Below are positions 50,492-62,900 of a stretch of DNA of 64,000 nt, piece after piece. The notes beneath the pieces are model-generated. The model made no database searches and had not been told where the DNA came from. It saw only the letters and a list, made by a program, of their open reading frames with translations. This stretch comes from Azadirachta indica (lineage: Eukaryota > Streptophyta > Magnoliopsida > Sapindales > Meliaceae), in the NCBI GenBank assembly GCA_022749755.1, contig CM040452.1, positions 21,346,350-21,410,349 of the forward strand, in the 5' to 3' direction. Positions within the stretch are counted from its first letter, which is position 1. Every line of letters begins with the position of its first letter. Position numbers and translations under genes: made by a program.

Positions 50492-50785
50492 ATTTCAATT
50501 ATATGAGTTATTATTTTGTTAGGTACAAATCTGAATCAGAATATCGTGCCCTAAATTAAAGAAATAATAAGTCTTAACCACTGGCGTTAACAACCAAGAC
50601 ATGATATGTGTATTCTCTAATAATAATTTTAAGATAATTAAATAGTTTGATTATGATTAATAATTGACAAAGTATTTAAGATACAAGCTACCTTATATCA
50701 TGTCTGCCTCAGTACCTAACTTCCCAAGTTGATGTTTGAAGAAAAAATAATGGTGAAATTTAGATATAAATTAAAGAAAATTTCA

Positions 50786-50812
50786 AATAATAATAATAAT
50801 AATAATAATAAT
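50786..50812. repeat. (AAT)n microsatellite
   Basis: About nine uninterrupted trinucleotide units. Confidence 0.85.
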
Positions 50813-51138
50813 ATACATATAATAAGATTATAATGTATTTAAATATGGTATTAATATATTAAAAATATTCATCATCATAAGTACTCATTACTTAAATTGA
50901 TAAAAAAATTTTAGATGATACCGATCACCTACTATTATTTCATTTAATAGAGTACCGATGATATAATATTCTCATCAAATTCAATAACTTTTGAAAATTT
51001 AAATTAATTTTAATCAGTCAGATAAAATTAAGTTTAAACCTGTAATATTTTAAATAAAATTTCAACACAAGCAAATAAGTCAAATTTAAATTTAATGGGA
51101 GTAGGGATGACTTTAACATTATTGCTACGTAAATAACG

Positions 51139-52607
51139 GAGAATGTTCGGTTCCCCCTTATTGCTTGACCTCATACTTCGATATTCCCTCTTATTTGCAT
51201 AATACCCATAATCTCCTTTTGTTAGTTAACAATATTAAATATAATAACACATGATTCCCTAAATTTTAATCTGTTAATATAAATAGTCTTAATTATTTTA
51301 AAAATACTTATAAAAATTTTAATTTATTAAAAAATAACAATTATATTCATATAATATTAATTAGTTAAAAAAATATTTTCAACTCTTAATTAAAAATAAA
51401 TAATATTAAAATATAATATATTTTATTTTATAACATATATAATAACTAATTTATAAATTTTCATTTGAATATAAATTTATTTAAACTTTAAATTTCTTTT
51501 TAACATGATATTCATAAATTGAAAGATCAATTTTATTTAATATTTAGATAAATTTATTATGTATAAAAAATTTAAAATTTAGATAAAATTTTATTTATAA
51601 AATTTTATTTAATTTTTGAAATAAAAATATTATTTATATTGACTAACACATATGAAGAACAATATATTTAAAAAAATAGTATAATTACTGTTGCATATAG
51701 AAAATATATCTATATAAATTAATATGATAATGTTATACTATATTACTACATATTTTATGTTTTCAGAAAAACTTTTAATTTGAAATATTTTTTATTTGTG
51801 GAATCCATTCTTTTAATTCAAAATATCTTTTTTTTTTAATTATAAAACTCCTATTATTTCAAATTCTAAAAAGGAATTAATGATATGTGAGTTCTTAAAA
51901 TTTAATCCATTAACCTAATTAATATTGAATTTTTAATATATTATAAAATAAATAAATTTATATTTTAATTATAATATATTAATAAATATTTAGTTATCAA
52001 TGTATTATAAAATAAAATATATTATTATTTTAATATTTATTTTCAATTAGAAGTTAAAAATACCCATAAAAGACCTAATTCATTAAAAAATAATGATTAT
52101 ATCTTTATTTAATAGTAGTTAGTCAAATAAATAAATAAAATAATAAATGTATGATTTTTTATTTATTTTTTTCTAATGCTTATGTAATATTGAGTTGTTA
52201 ATATATTGTAAAATTTTATTATTATATTATAGTACAATAATTATGATTATATATAACTACAAGTATTGTATTATAATATTTTATTTATAGATTACTATTT
52301 ATTTATGGTTTATTTATAATATATTAATAAATATTTAGTTATTAATGTGTTATAAAATAAAATGTATGATTATTTTAATATTTATTTTTAATTAAGAGTT
52401 GAAAATAATTTTTTAGTTAATTAATATTATATAAGGGTATAATTGTTATTTTTTAATAAATTAAAATTTTTATGAGTATTTTTAAAATTATTAAAATTAA
52501 TAAGTTAAATTTTAGAGATTCACATGTTATTGTATTTAATCCTGTCGACTAACAAAAGGAAGATTATCGGAATATGAGCTCAAACAACATAAAAAATTGT
52601 ACATTCG
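51139..52607. mobile_element. Second foldback element with inverted arms of about 300 bp
   Basis: Left arm 51139-51460 and right arm 52311-52607 are inverted copies. CTTTTGTTAG at 51216-51225 matches the inverse of CTAACAAAAG at 52549-52558, and ATTTTCAACTCTTAATTAAAA in the left arm matches the inverse of its counterpart near 52390-52415. The outer ends share CTCATA-TTCG and GAATGT. A third copy, in the same orientation as the right arm, sits at about 51958-52130. No ORF. I could not define a target-site duplication. Confidence 0.65.
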
Positions 52608-53440
52608 CTCAAATGAAGAAATTAATTTCTATTAAATATCCCTTCGCCGTTTCTATAAAATCAAGTTAATCCCACGACTTCTTAGTTATTTGCCACACAT
52701 AATAATTGTCAATGTCAGCCGTATAAAATAACAAGATACAATATTGAAAAGTCATTTTCTTGCACCTTTCTACTTGCAAATATTCAAATAAAAATCTCAT
52801 TTGCTTCGTCTAAGAAGACAAAATTTTTCTTTCTCAATGAAAATGATATGTGCGAGAATGAGGACGATTTCAGTAAATTTGGCAATAAATAAGTATAACG
52901 TATATAATATAATATGCAAGAGATTACACATATGGCATGACGTTTAAAATTGAATTCTTTGTTTTTTTTTTTTTATTTTGAGTGATTACCTCATACACTT
53001 TGTCTTGTAATTGTGTTTAACTTAAGTTAATTTTGGAGTTTATCTTGTAGATTATGACTTGTCTTAGTGATTAACAACTAGCTTAATTAGCTTCTCTCTG
53101 ATAAATACAATACTGAAATCATAAAAATATTAATACACATATAATAAAATTTTAGTGAAAAGTATACACCTCCTTAAGCTTTGTTTTTTGTTTATTTATT
53201 TATTTTTAAAAAAAGAAAATACTAAGGCCGAAAAGAGTGATGTTAAATAATTAGAGCATTTTTTTTACACCTCCTTAATTTGAAATTTAAAAATAAAACT
53301 CTTTATTTTTTAAAAAATTTAATCTATAAAACTAGTTTAAAAATTAAAAATAGTACGAAATTAATATAATTTTGTATTTTATACAAAATTTCAGTAAAAT
53401 ATAAATAAATTTAAAACGATGCACGAATCCGAAATCACAT
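52608..53440. other. AT-rich spacer upstream of the PPR gene
   Basis: No gene. The phrase TACACCTCCTTAA occurs twice (53167-53179 and about 53264-53276), suggesting remnants of a repeat. Confidence 0.5.
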
Positions 53441-53441
53441 T

Positions 53442-53625
53442 AAGCCCATTTCTCTCAGTTTGAACATGTAAGGGCCTGCCTCCTATTGTTAATTCTAACA
53501 TTTTAGAGCGACCCGCCAAAGGATGTGAGGAAGTAAGGGCCCACAATGTGTAGTGTCTGAATTTTTTCAGGCCCAGTTAGTCGCAAAACGTCACCGCATT
53601 GTCCGTCTTCTGTAAACCCTTTTAG
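53442..53625 (+). promoter_or_regulatory. PPR gene promoter with site II elements
   Basis: AAGCCCAT at 53441-53448, GGGCCCA at 53537-53543, GGCCCA at 53570-53575 and an AAACCCTTTT telobox-like motif near 53616. No TATA box. This is the usual promoter type of plant PPR and organelle-biogenesis genes. Confidence 0.6.
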
Positions 53626-53684
53626 AACCCTATCAACAATCTCTTCTCCAAGAAAATATCAACTCCCTCCAAGCCTAATCGGAA

Positions 53685-55613
53685 ATGGCTCTCTCGAAAC
53701 CCACTTTCCTCAGTCACCTTAAAACCCTAACGAATGCCCACCAACACCGCCATCTGCAGCTGTTCGTCGCCGTCCGATTCCTATCCTTTGCCACCCCCGA
53801 TGAAGCCGCTGCCGAGCGCCGCCGTCGCAAACGCCGTCTTCGCCTCGAACCGCCCCTCTCCTCTTTGAACCGGTCCCCGCAACAAACGCAGCAGCAACCC
53901 AAACCCATTCAAAACCCTAACGCCCCGAAGCTCCCGGAAACCGTCTCGGCATTAACCGGTAACCGTCTAAATCTCCACAACAAAATCTTAGCTCTCATCC
54001 GCGAAAATGATCTCGAAGAGGCGGCGCTCTACACGCGCCACTCCGTTTACTCTAACTGCCGTCCGACTATTTTCACTGTCAACGCCGTGCTCAACGCGCA
54101 GCTCCGTCAGTCGAAGTATTCTGATCTTCTATCTTTGCATCGCTTCATAACGCAAGCTGGTATCGCGGCTAATGTGATAACTTATAATCTTTTATTTCAG
54201 ACATATCTTGATTGCAAGAAACCCGACACTGCGCTTGAACATTACAAGCAGTTCATAAACGACGCCCCGTTGAATCCGTCTCCGACGACTTACAGGATTT
54301 TAGTAAAGGGTTTGGTCGATAACGGGAAGGTTGAGAAGGCTTTGGAGTTGAAGGAGGAGATGTTTGCTAAGGGGATTGTTGCAGATCCTGTTGTTTATAG
54401 TTATTTGATGATGGGTTGTGTCAAAAATGGGGATTCAGATGGAGTTTTTCAGCTTTTCGAGGAGTTGAAGGAGAAAATTGGAGGCGTTTTAAACGATGGA
54501 GTTGTATATGGGAGCTTGATGAAGGCATACTTTATGAAGGATATGGAAAATGAGGCAATGGAGTGTTATAACGAAGCTGTGGGAGAGAATTCGAGTGTGA
54601 AAATGAATGCGATGGCTTATAATTCAGTGCTTGATGCTTTGTGTAAGAATGGAAAGTTTGACGAGGCTTTGAAGTTGTTTGATGGAATGATAAGCAAACA
54701 TAAACCACCTAGACGATTGTCTGTGAACTTGGGAAGCTTTAATGTGATGGCTGACGGGTATTGTGCGGAAGGGAGGTTCAAGGATGCTATTGAGGTTTTC
54801 AGGAGGATGGCTGAGTATAGATGTAGTCCTGATACATTGTCGTTCAATAATTTGATTGATCAGTTGTGTAAGAATGGAATGTTAGCTGAGGCTGAAGAGC
54901 TTTATGGTGAAATGGGCAATAAGGGGGTGAATCCGGATGAGTATACTTATGGTCTGCTAATGGATGCTTGTTTTAAAGATAATAGGGTTGATGATGGAGC
55001 TGCATATTTTAGGAAGATGATTGATTCAGGTTTGAGACCTAATTTGGCAGTTTATAACAGATTGGTTGATCAGTTGGTTCAAGTGGGAAAGATTGATGAG
55101 GCAAAATCGTTCTTTGATATAATGGTGAAGAAGCTGAAGATGGATGATGCAAGTTACAAGTTTATAATGAAGATGTTAAGTGATGTTGGGAAATTGGATG
55201 AGATACTCAAGATTGTAGATGGAATGTTGGATGATGATGGGATTGAGTTTAGTGAGGAGTTGCAGGAGTTTGTGAAGGGAGAATTGAGGAAGGAAGGTAG
55301 AGAAGAGGATTTGGTGAAGCTTATGGAGGAGAAGGAAAGACAGAAGGCTGAAGCTAAGGCTAAAGAGGCAGAAGCTGCAGAAGCAGCTAAGAAGAGTGCA
55401 AGAGCTGCGATCTCTTCTTTGCTTCCTTCAAAGTTGTTTGGAAATAAGGAAGGTGGAACAGAGACAGCTGATAATGCTAATGCTGTTGAAGCTGCATCTA
55501 ATGCTTCACTTGCTAAAGCGGAAGCTGGAAAAGAAGCAAATGTTGAGGAAGCTAATGCGGTGGAATCTGCTTCAATTGATGGAAATTTGACCCAAGAAGC
55601 AATAAAAGAGTGA
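53685..55613 (+). CDS. P-class pentatricopeptide repeat protein, At3g49240/EMB1796-like, mitochondrial
   Basis: Single exon, 642 residues. The first 40 residues form a mitochondrial-type presequence ([15 protein letters not shown], then [20 protein letters not shown]). A Pro/Gln-rich linker follows, then about ten PPR motifs between residues 115 and 530, such as [79 protein letters not shown] and [20 protein letters not shown]. The C-terminus is not an E or DYW domain but a Glu/Lys/Ala-rich probable coiled coil ([20 protein letters not shown]). P-class PPR proteins bind organellar RNA and guide its stability, splicing or translation. The Arabidopsis relative is embryo-lethal when lost (family knowledge from memory). 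The RNA target is unknown. Overlapping antisense frames are shadows of the Ala-rich tail. Confidence 0.92.
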   Translation: MALSKPTFLSHLKTLTNAHQHRHLQLFVAVRFLSFATPDEAAAERRRRKRRLRLEPPLSSLNRSPQQTQQQPKPIQNPNAPKLPETVSALTGNRLNLHNKILALIRENDLEEAALYTRHSVYSNCRPTIFTVNAVLNAQLRQSKYSDLLSLHRFITQAGIAANVITYNLLFQTYLDCKKPDTALEHYKQFINDAPLNPSPTTYRILVKGLVDNGKVEKALELKEEMFAKGIVADPVVYSYLMMGCVKNGDSDGVFQLFEELKEKIGGVLNDGVVYGSLMKAYFMKDMENEAMECYNEAVGENSSVKMNAMAYNSVLDALCKNGKFDEALKLFDGMISKHKPPRRLSVNLGSFNVMADGYCAEGRFKDAIEVFRRMAEYRCSPDTLSFNNLIDQLCKNGMLAEAEELYGEMGNKGVNPDEYTYGLLMDACFKDNRVDDGAAYFRKMIDSGLRPNLAVYNRLVDQLVQVGKIDEAKSFFDIMVKKLKMDDASYKFIMKMLSDVGKLDEILKIVDGMLDDDGIEFSEELQEFVKGELRKEGREEDLVKLMEEKERQKAEAKAKEAEAAEAAKKSARAAISSLLPSKLFGNKEGGTETADNANAVEAASNASLAKAEAGKEANVEEANAVESASIDGNLTQEAIKE

Positions 55614-56043
55614 AAATTTTGATGAAACAATGGGTAATGCGTCTGAGCAAGTTACTGCTTGAATATGTTCATGGCAAATTGTGATATTTTATGTTGCTTT
55701 CTTTATAACTTAATGTCATCTAATTCTCCAAATCAATTTATACCATGTAACTAGGAATGTTGGAAATTCAGAGGGTTCATTTACTTATCTCTCTTAGTAT
55801 TTGTGGCATGACAAAATTTTCTTCGTATGTCTTCTCAAAAATGAAAAATAAAGTCCTTGTAATTAAGAATTTGTGCTAATTGCCATATAATCGAAGCAGA
55901 GGTAATAGAAAAAGGCTTTTACAATTTACTGAAGTTGAAAAAATCTCCCTCAGTTCCGTTACAACACACCAGAAAAATTGGCACAGCAGCAACACACTAA
56001 AGTGTTCCAAATAAATAATGAAAAATGTACACAAAATCATCTC
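55614..56043. other. Shared 3' spacer of convergent PPR and SINA genes
   Basis: Only 430 bp separate the two stop codons, so the 3' UTRs may overlap. An AATAAA lies near 55847 on the plus strand. Confidence 0.6.
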
Positions 56044-58791
56044 TCAACTACACAGGTTTGGTATGCACACGCCGGCATCTGGATTCTGTTGTTCCTTCCA
56101 TATTCTGCCAGTAACTCGTAGCTTCAGCTCCTTCCTATCTCCTCCAGAGAAGAAAAGTGCCATGTTTCTTTGGATGATGAGACCATCGTGGCTATCCCTG
56201 ACCTTCCGATGGCAATCCCTGATGCTCCGGGGTGTTCCCTCCCAAATGAGCTTCCGGCCATTTGCCCCAACCTCAAGGCTGTAGCTATAGTTTCGAGCCT
56301 CAGTTTCATCACCCATAAAACGAAGAAATGCCATGTAAACTGGAGCTGTACCAAGTTGGAAGGCTTCAAAGTGTAGGCAGAAGTATTGACCAAAACAATG
56401 GAAAACCTGACATGAGAAGACAAAAAAAAAAAAAAAAAGGATTATAAAGGTTTTGTGAGAGAATCTTTGTTGTGAGCTCAGTACCAGTAACAAAATTGTT
56501 TTCACAATGGGCAGGGACATGATTGATCCATCCACATCCTCAGGCGTGCCACTAATCATCACATGATGGGGCAAACAGATGCAAGCAACCTTCCCAGTGC
56601 ATTAATAACAAGAACATCCTCAATTGTTTTTAAGAGTAGGACAAAGCCATAAATATGTAAAATGCCAACAGTATGTTTGACCAGGAATCATCATATTTAT
56701 ATTGTTGTGAATTATTAATAAGATGCACTTACTGTTAGCATCCAGGTGGCATTCTCTACTTCACGGGGATTGGACTTCACATAGCGATGATTGAACGTGC
56801 ATCCTGTGTGCATGTCCACTTTGTGATCATCTCTCAAATGAGCAACCAGGAATGGGATATCACCAACAACAGAGCAATCTGATCCAGCATATGGGCAGTT
56901 ATATGGTCTGAAAGTGCACATGGCCTCGTGCTTAAGTTTACTGTAGTATGGAAATATCTCTGGGCAGCCCAAGTGGTAATACTTGCAGGGTAATTCAAGT
57001 GATTCTGCCACCTTCTCCAATGCTAAGCACCTAATATCTCCAAGCTCCTGTCTGCAAGTAGGGCAACGGTTGTGTACCCTCGTTTTACAGGTGGAACAAA
57101 GTGTATGTCCATTATGGCACTGTAGAAAATATATATTGTATGAAATGTCTCTATTATAGCATAAATGCTTGGTTAATGTCACACGTGAGGAGAAATAGAG
57201 GAAAAATTCATTTTTATGGACATTTAACAAAAACATTCTTGAGTGAAAGAAAAATAAATGTTCTATAAACATAACAAGAGATTCACATATAAAAAGTCTA
57301 ATTCATCAACAAAATTGTCTCATAAATAAGATTATTCAAAAAGAGAACCAACAGAAGAAATGATGTATAAAAAAGCTTTTCCATCTAAGTTGGCTTAACC
57401 ACTTAATTTGAATCAGTAGTTGCCAACACAAGTAAGTTTTCTTTAACAAAAATGTAAAGCTTTTCCAAGAGCTGCAGAAATAGACTATAGTAAATGCAGG
57501 TGTTCCAGTCAGCTCCATCTACAGATGGACCCAAAAGAAATGACGAATATGAATTCAGAATATATAACCCCCATATTTGATCAATTTAGTTGGACAATCG
57601 GCATGCTTTTTAGGGGCACATTATTGGTTTAAGCAAAACAGTCAGGTTTTAGTTCGAATTCAAAACAAAATTAGATCTTGAATTCCACTGCTCATTGGTT
57701 ATTAAGTTGACAAATGGCCTAAGAAATTTTCATTTGCCTTGTTTTTTCCTTCCCCTGAAAGCATCTCTGTTCCACACATTTGTAAAATCTCAAGCATGTA
57801 AGCTCACTTTCCTTATGAAAGCTAATCTTCCACAATGTTGCCTTCCCTTGGTAAAGGAATACACCCTTTACACTAGATTGATCAGTGACTCCATTGTTAT
57901 GAATGAAGTTTAGTTTAAAAATACACCTCCAAAAATATCAATATTAGATGTTTAAGATGATCACGGCTTGACTGACTTCATAATCTAAGACCCCAAACTC
58001 AAATCTCAACTCTCATATCTTACATTATTATTCAAAATCAGCAGTTTTTCATTGATACACACTTGAAAAGATCAGAGAAAAATTAACTTGCCACGAATGT
58101 AGCCAATTCCTTAATTTTAAACACTTCCAAGATGATATCTTAGTCTACAGGCATAATTAATCGATATTAAGCCATTAACTATTTAATCAATCCAATACCA
58201 TTCATTGTGAGAAGATCCGTAGGCTATGACAACGGAAGAATCACTTCTCAAGAAGAGTTAGAAAAAGGAAAAACGAGCAGAAATCAAACTCAAATTCAAT
58301 CAAGCAAAAATCTCAAAACAGACCCTCAGAAAAACCACTTCACAATCCATTCAAAGGCACCCTAGTTCCTCAAACACACTAAATTCAGCAGAAAAAAACG
58401 TTCATCAAATACAAAACCAAGACAGAAGCAAATCAAATCATCAATGCCATCACAACCCAATTCCTCAAATCCACCCAAAACAACAAATCACCAACAAAAT
58501 TCAAGAAAGATGAAAAATTACGCACTTAAATACCTATACCTGATGGATTGGTGGGTACATAGAGTTGGTGCAAACTGGACATTCAAGCAATTCATGAACG
58601 CTGGTGGCAGGGGCGATCGCGGTCGGACCCACGATAGTATTGATGCCATTACTGTTGCCGTTGTTGTTGATCGCATTGTGAGATTTCGATGATGAAAATT
58701 GGTGGTGATGAGGATGAGGATGATGGTGATTGATCTCCTCTTCTTCAATACCATCGGTAGATGAGACACACTCAATACTATCCAGTTCCAT
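56044..58791 (-). CDS. SINA/SIAH-type RING E3 ubiquitin ligase (SINAT-like)
   Basis: Three exons on the minus strand: 58791-58540, 57119-56733 and 56406-56044. GT-AG introns (the first about 1.4 kb); 333 residues. The N-terminal low-complexity region has a His/Pro run (NHHHPHPHHH) and Asn/Ser-rich stretch. The C3HC4 RING is at 71-107 (CPVCTNSMYPPIHQ joined to CHNGHTLC, CPTCRQ). The SIAH zinc finger follows at about 130-190 (CKYYHLGCPEIF, CTFRPYNCPYAGSDC, HLRDDHKVDMH). The C-terminal TRAF-like substrate-binding domain ends GRIWKEQQNPDAGVCIPNLCS. It promotes ubiquitination of bound targets; plant relatives act in auxin, drought and autophagy signalling. The start is the first ATG of the open frame, giving MELDSIECVSS. 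The Arabidopsis match from memory is At5g53360. Confidence 0.95.
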
Positions 58792-59875
58792 TAAAAGTTT
58801 CACCAATATCTCAAACGCTCTGATGGGTTTTTCTTCCTCTTTCTCTCTCCTTCACTCTTCTTCTCCCAAGTTTCTTCCTTTTTGTTCACAGAGGAAGAAG
58901 ACCGAAGAAAACGAAGAAAATTTTTGGATTCCAGAAACCAAACACCTCCAAAAGAGGTTCTTTTCTTCGTCAGCGCTTTTTCTTTAATTATTTTATTTTT
59001 CTCTCTCTTGCGAGATTTTGTGAAGAGTGAGAAAGAGATATACAAGGATCACCGTTCAAAATCCGAAGGGGAGTTGGATTGTTCATCCGACGGTTGTTAT
59101 AATTATAGTTGTAATATGATTTCCCATTTTGTTTCGGACAAGACAACTTGAGACAGAGACTTCAACTGGAACTGCAATTAAAAGAAAAGATTTAAAAAAA
59201 ACCCTGTGACAATTGTGCCAATGTCGGCACAATTCTTTAATTTCTTTTTCTTTTTTTTTAATTTCCTTCTCTAAAACAGTTATGTTTACTATTGATTTTT
59301 TTTACATAATTAATCATCATTATTCCTTTTCTTGGATACAAAGTAAATTTATCTTCTTACGCAACTCTTTCGGTTCTATTTATTAATTGGAAAAAATGTT
59401 CAAAACTGAATTTGATACAAAATATTTTATAATGATTCTCAAAATTTTAGGATAAATTTAAAAAACAATGAACCTTATCATGCTTCAGATCAGGATTAAT
59501 TGTAAATTTTAAAAGTTCGTGTAATGGGGTGGATTTGAGAATAAAGTTGGATTCTAATCTTTTTGACATTAATAAGGCAAGTTTGATGTTTCGGATTGGT
59601 GTTTCCATAGAGCACGTATTCTGTTTGGCAGCAGTTTTCAAAAGCGATTTTCTGATTTTGGAAAATGAAAATGAAGAGTAGCAGCAAACTGCTACTAAAA
59701 ACTAAATCTAAAAAGCTCATATCAAGTCTTGGGACTTCTACTTGGTGGGAAAAAGGGGATGATTTACTTGATGCACAATGAATTAAAACTTTTAAAGCGT
59801 GTTATATTTGCACAATTAATTTGGTAAAATAATTGTAAACTTATTATGTACAAGGATAAAGTTACAGGTAAAAAT

Positions 59876-59918
<43 letters not shown>
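58792..59918. other. SINA promoter/5' UTR and CLPX 3' spacer
   Basis: Left part (to about 59050) is a CT/GA-rich leader of the minus-strand SINA gene. A 9-bp inverted repeat AATTGTGCC/GGCACAATT lies at 59211-59219 and 59226-59234. The rest is AT-rich with no ORF of note. The right end is the CLPX 3' UTR. Confidence 0.55.
59880..59914. repeat. (AT)n microsatellite next to the CLPX stop codon
   Basis: About 17 AT units end five bases from the CLPX stop codon (TAA at 59921-59919), so they lie in the 3' UTR. Confidence 0.9.
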
Positions 59919-62900
59919 TTACATGCTGGCAACAATGGAAGGAATTTCTGTTTCCCCTTCAGGTTCCCCATCTGCAGCTCCCTCCCCAGTTGTCTGCAGC
60001 ACAAAATCAAAAGTATTGGCCACAAGAAAACATTAAAAATGATGATTTCAAAACCAGAATTTGAACGAGGATTCATCCAAGATTTTAAGTGAACACACAC
60101 ACACACACACACACACAACCCCACCCACCCACCCACCTCCATATCCTTCCTTTTATGTTGAGAAAGATAGCGATCCAACGCCCCCTTGCCATAAAGAATC
60201 TTAGCTCCACAGCCACGTTCCTCTGATCCAATGGCCTCTTCATCAACTACAACAGCATCTATAATATTTTCACCTGTCCTAACTTCAGGAATCTGCAACA
60301 TATGACATAGAAGTGGTTACTGACTTTCCCCATGATGCAGCTTGAAAGTAAAAGGATTTTATAGCGATACTTGTTTTCATTCAGATTGTTGGAAAAAATC
60401 AGTTTCTGAAAGTATACTGGTCACAAAAAGGCATATATTTAAAGTTTGTACAACAATTATCAACTCAGCTCCAATCCTACAATTAATATCTAAAGCATTT
60501 CAACAGGTTCTGCAACAGAGATATCATTGTTAAAAGCAAAAAATATATACCTCATACATGGCGTCCAGCAAGATATTTTCCAATATTGATCGCAATCCTC
60601 GAGCCCCAGTATTTTTTCTTATTGCCTTTCTAGCAATTAATCTCAAAGCATTTTCTGTGAAATGCAGCTTGACCTGAAAAAAGTAATAATAGAGTGAAAT
60701 TAGGAAGATTCAGGTAGACTTATGCTTATCAGAAGGCAAAAACAAGTTTAAAGACATGCAAGAAAAAATAGAAAAGTAACATTTACAAAATGACAGTGAA
60801 TACTTTTAATAAACCGTCTAGGAAGAAAGTGAGGCTTGGGAAAGAAACTTACACCATTCATTTGGAACATTTTTTTGTACTGCTTCCCTAGGGCATTCTT
60901 TGGCTCTGACAGGACCTACAAAACAGTAGTGCCACTAAAGAGTAATACAGAAAGTTATCATGATAAACCCATTCACGAGACTTGAGAGAAAACATGTACA
61001 TTCTTGGGTAATGACATATCTGCAGGAGTATAATTAAGGATACAAAATACATCAAATCCCATTATCTCCTACTGTACTTGCATCAGCACTAGGGATTTAT
61101 AATCCCATTATTTCCTACTGTAGACACAACCCCACAAGGGAATTATTGAGATTAAGTGCACAAATATTGCTGTAAAGAACAACAAAAGAAGATTGGAAAT
61201 AATACCTGAACAAGTTGGTTTTCAGTTAGAGCAGACAAGCTCACAAGGACAGGAAATCGTCCAACAAATTCAGGTATTAGACCATATGAAATGAGATCAC
61301 CGCTTTCTACCTGTCAAGCACGAGTTCAAATTGATTATGAATATCTGAAATGTGACATGGAATTAAAAGGCAATAAGCTTTAAATTGTTAATCGATAACT
61401 GGTAAACACATACAGTCTCCATTAATGATGATGCAACAGCAGCATCTGTAACAGCACCAGCTCTCATATTAGCTCGTACTGGTGCACCAAATCCAATCGA
61501 AGAATCCTGCCGCCTGGAATAAATTCAAAACACAATCAATATACAAGGAAAAGTATCTTCATTATGAACATCACAGGGACACTGATATTGGAACTTACCT
61601 TTCTGAGATTGTCTTCTCAATGTCAATAAAGGCGCCCCCACAGATGAAGAGTATATCCTTTGTGTCAATCTGAGGAGAAAACATAAATAGTATGAATTTA
61701 AGAGCAATCCTACACCTAAAATTAAATGACAATGAAATCAATCCAAAAGAAGGAAGTCCAGCCACAATCAGCTAATCACAGTCAGAATTGTGTATCATAA
61801 GCATATTTTATATTGATAAGTCAATGAAACAGTTTTACAAACCACATCATATTTACCTGAATGTTGTCACCCCTAGGATGCTTTCTAGCTCCCTTCTCAG
61901 GAACACTGACAACCTAGTAATAGAAGACTGAGTATATCAGAATTTATTTAACTAAGTTGCTTTGCAAAACTATGAACAAATGTTAGAATTTCATAAAAGG
62001 TAATCTAAATCTAAAGATTAACATGTCTAAATCAAATAGCACACTTACTGTTCCTTCCAGCATTTTCAATAGTGCTTGTTGAACACCCTCTCCAGACACA
62101 TCTCGACTAATGTTAAGGCTCTCTGCCTGCCCAAAAATTAAGAGCAATGAAGAAACTGTTCATTTCAAAGAAAAATAATTTTTAAAATAAAAATGTTTCA
62201 ACCATGAAGAAGTGAGGGGAACCTTTTTGGTGATCTTGTCAACTTCATCAATATACACAATGCCCTGCTGTGCAGCTGCAACATTATAGTCAGAAGCCTG
62301 GGATTTGCAAAAATGAGAATGGTTTTAGATCTGCAATCCAATAGCAGCATAAAATGGCATATTCCAACAGTTTTTCATGAGACTTAGAGGCAACAAACGT
62401 AAGAAAGACATGTCTATATTACAAGGATATGAAGACACATGCAGCCTTCACTACAAGCAACTTTCATTTGCTACTTTAAAAACACAATATGAAGTCCTAA
62501 TTAAAACCAAGCTCATAATCTTTCTATATCTACAAGATATGAACAGAAGCTAAGAATTCCATCAGAAAATCAACTCCAACTGGTAAAAATTCTTCCTTTG
62601 GAATGCCCATACTTGAGAACATTGTAGCACCCAAATTTCATACAAACTTAACAGAGAATCACTGACTTCTATTGCAACGAAGGAATAAAAGACAAACATA
62701 TAGTAGTCTTTTACTGTTAATAACTTTTCAAAATCTAATTGATGCTTGCAAATAAATTATGTTCTATGACTTTACCATGAGAAGCTTGTATAAGATGGAC
62801 TCCACATCCTCCCCTACATATCCTGCCTGCATAAAAAAAAGCCAATGCCTCAATAAAGTGAGTGCCAGTTGCAATTTTCTGAAACTTCCATCTCAAGTAT

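Larger units (their letters stand above)
48048..51138. other. AT-rich interval between the two foldback elements
   Basis: No gene. It holds a G-box palindrome (48714-48725), direct repeats (49415-49600 resembling 50163-50390; 49680-49920 resembling 49965-50150), a hairpin repeat (50163-50491) and an (AAT)n microsatellite (50786-50812). Confidence 0.55.

Noticed and set aside
49448..50812. CRISPR-like or tandem array
   Set aside because: Repeats are simple ATTA/AAT runs or two-copy duplications, without regular unique spacers; the genome is a plant's.
46200..52700. LTR retrotransposon in the gene desert
   Set aside because: The long repeats are inverted rather than direct terminal repeats, and no gag, integrase or reverse transcriptase frame or primer-binding site is visible.
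55154..55630. 158-codon minus-strand Ala/Ser-rich frame
   Set aside because: Antisense of the Ala/Glu/Lys-rich tail of the PPR protein; low complexity.
59211..59234. Hairpin AATTGTGCC/GGCACAATT as a transcription terminator
   Set aside because: It lies in the SINA promoter side of a plant nuclear gene, where hairpin terminators are not used; nine base pairs can occur by chance.
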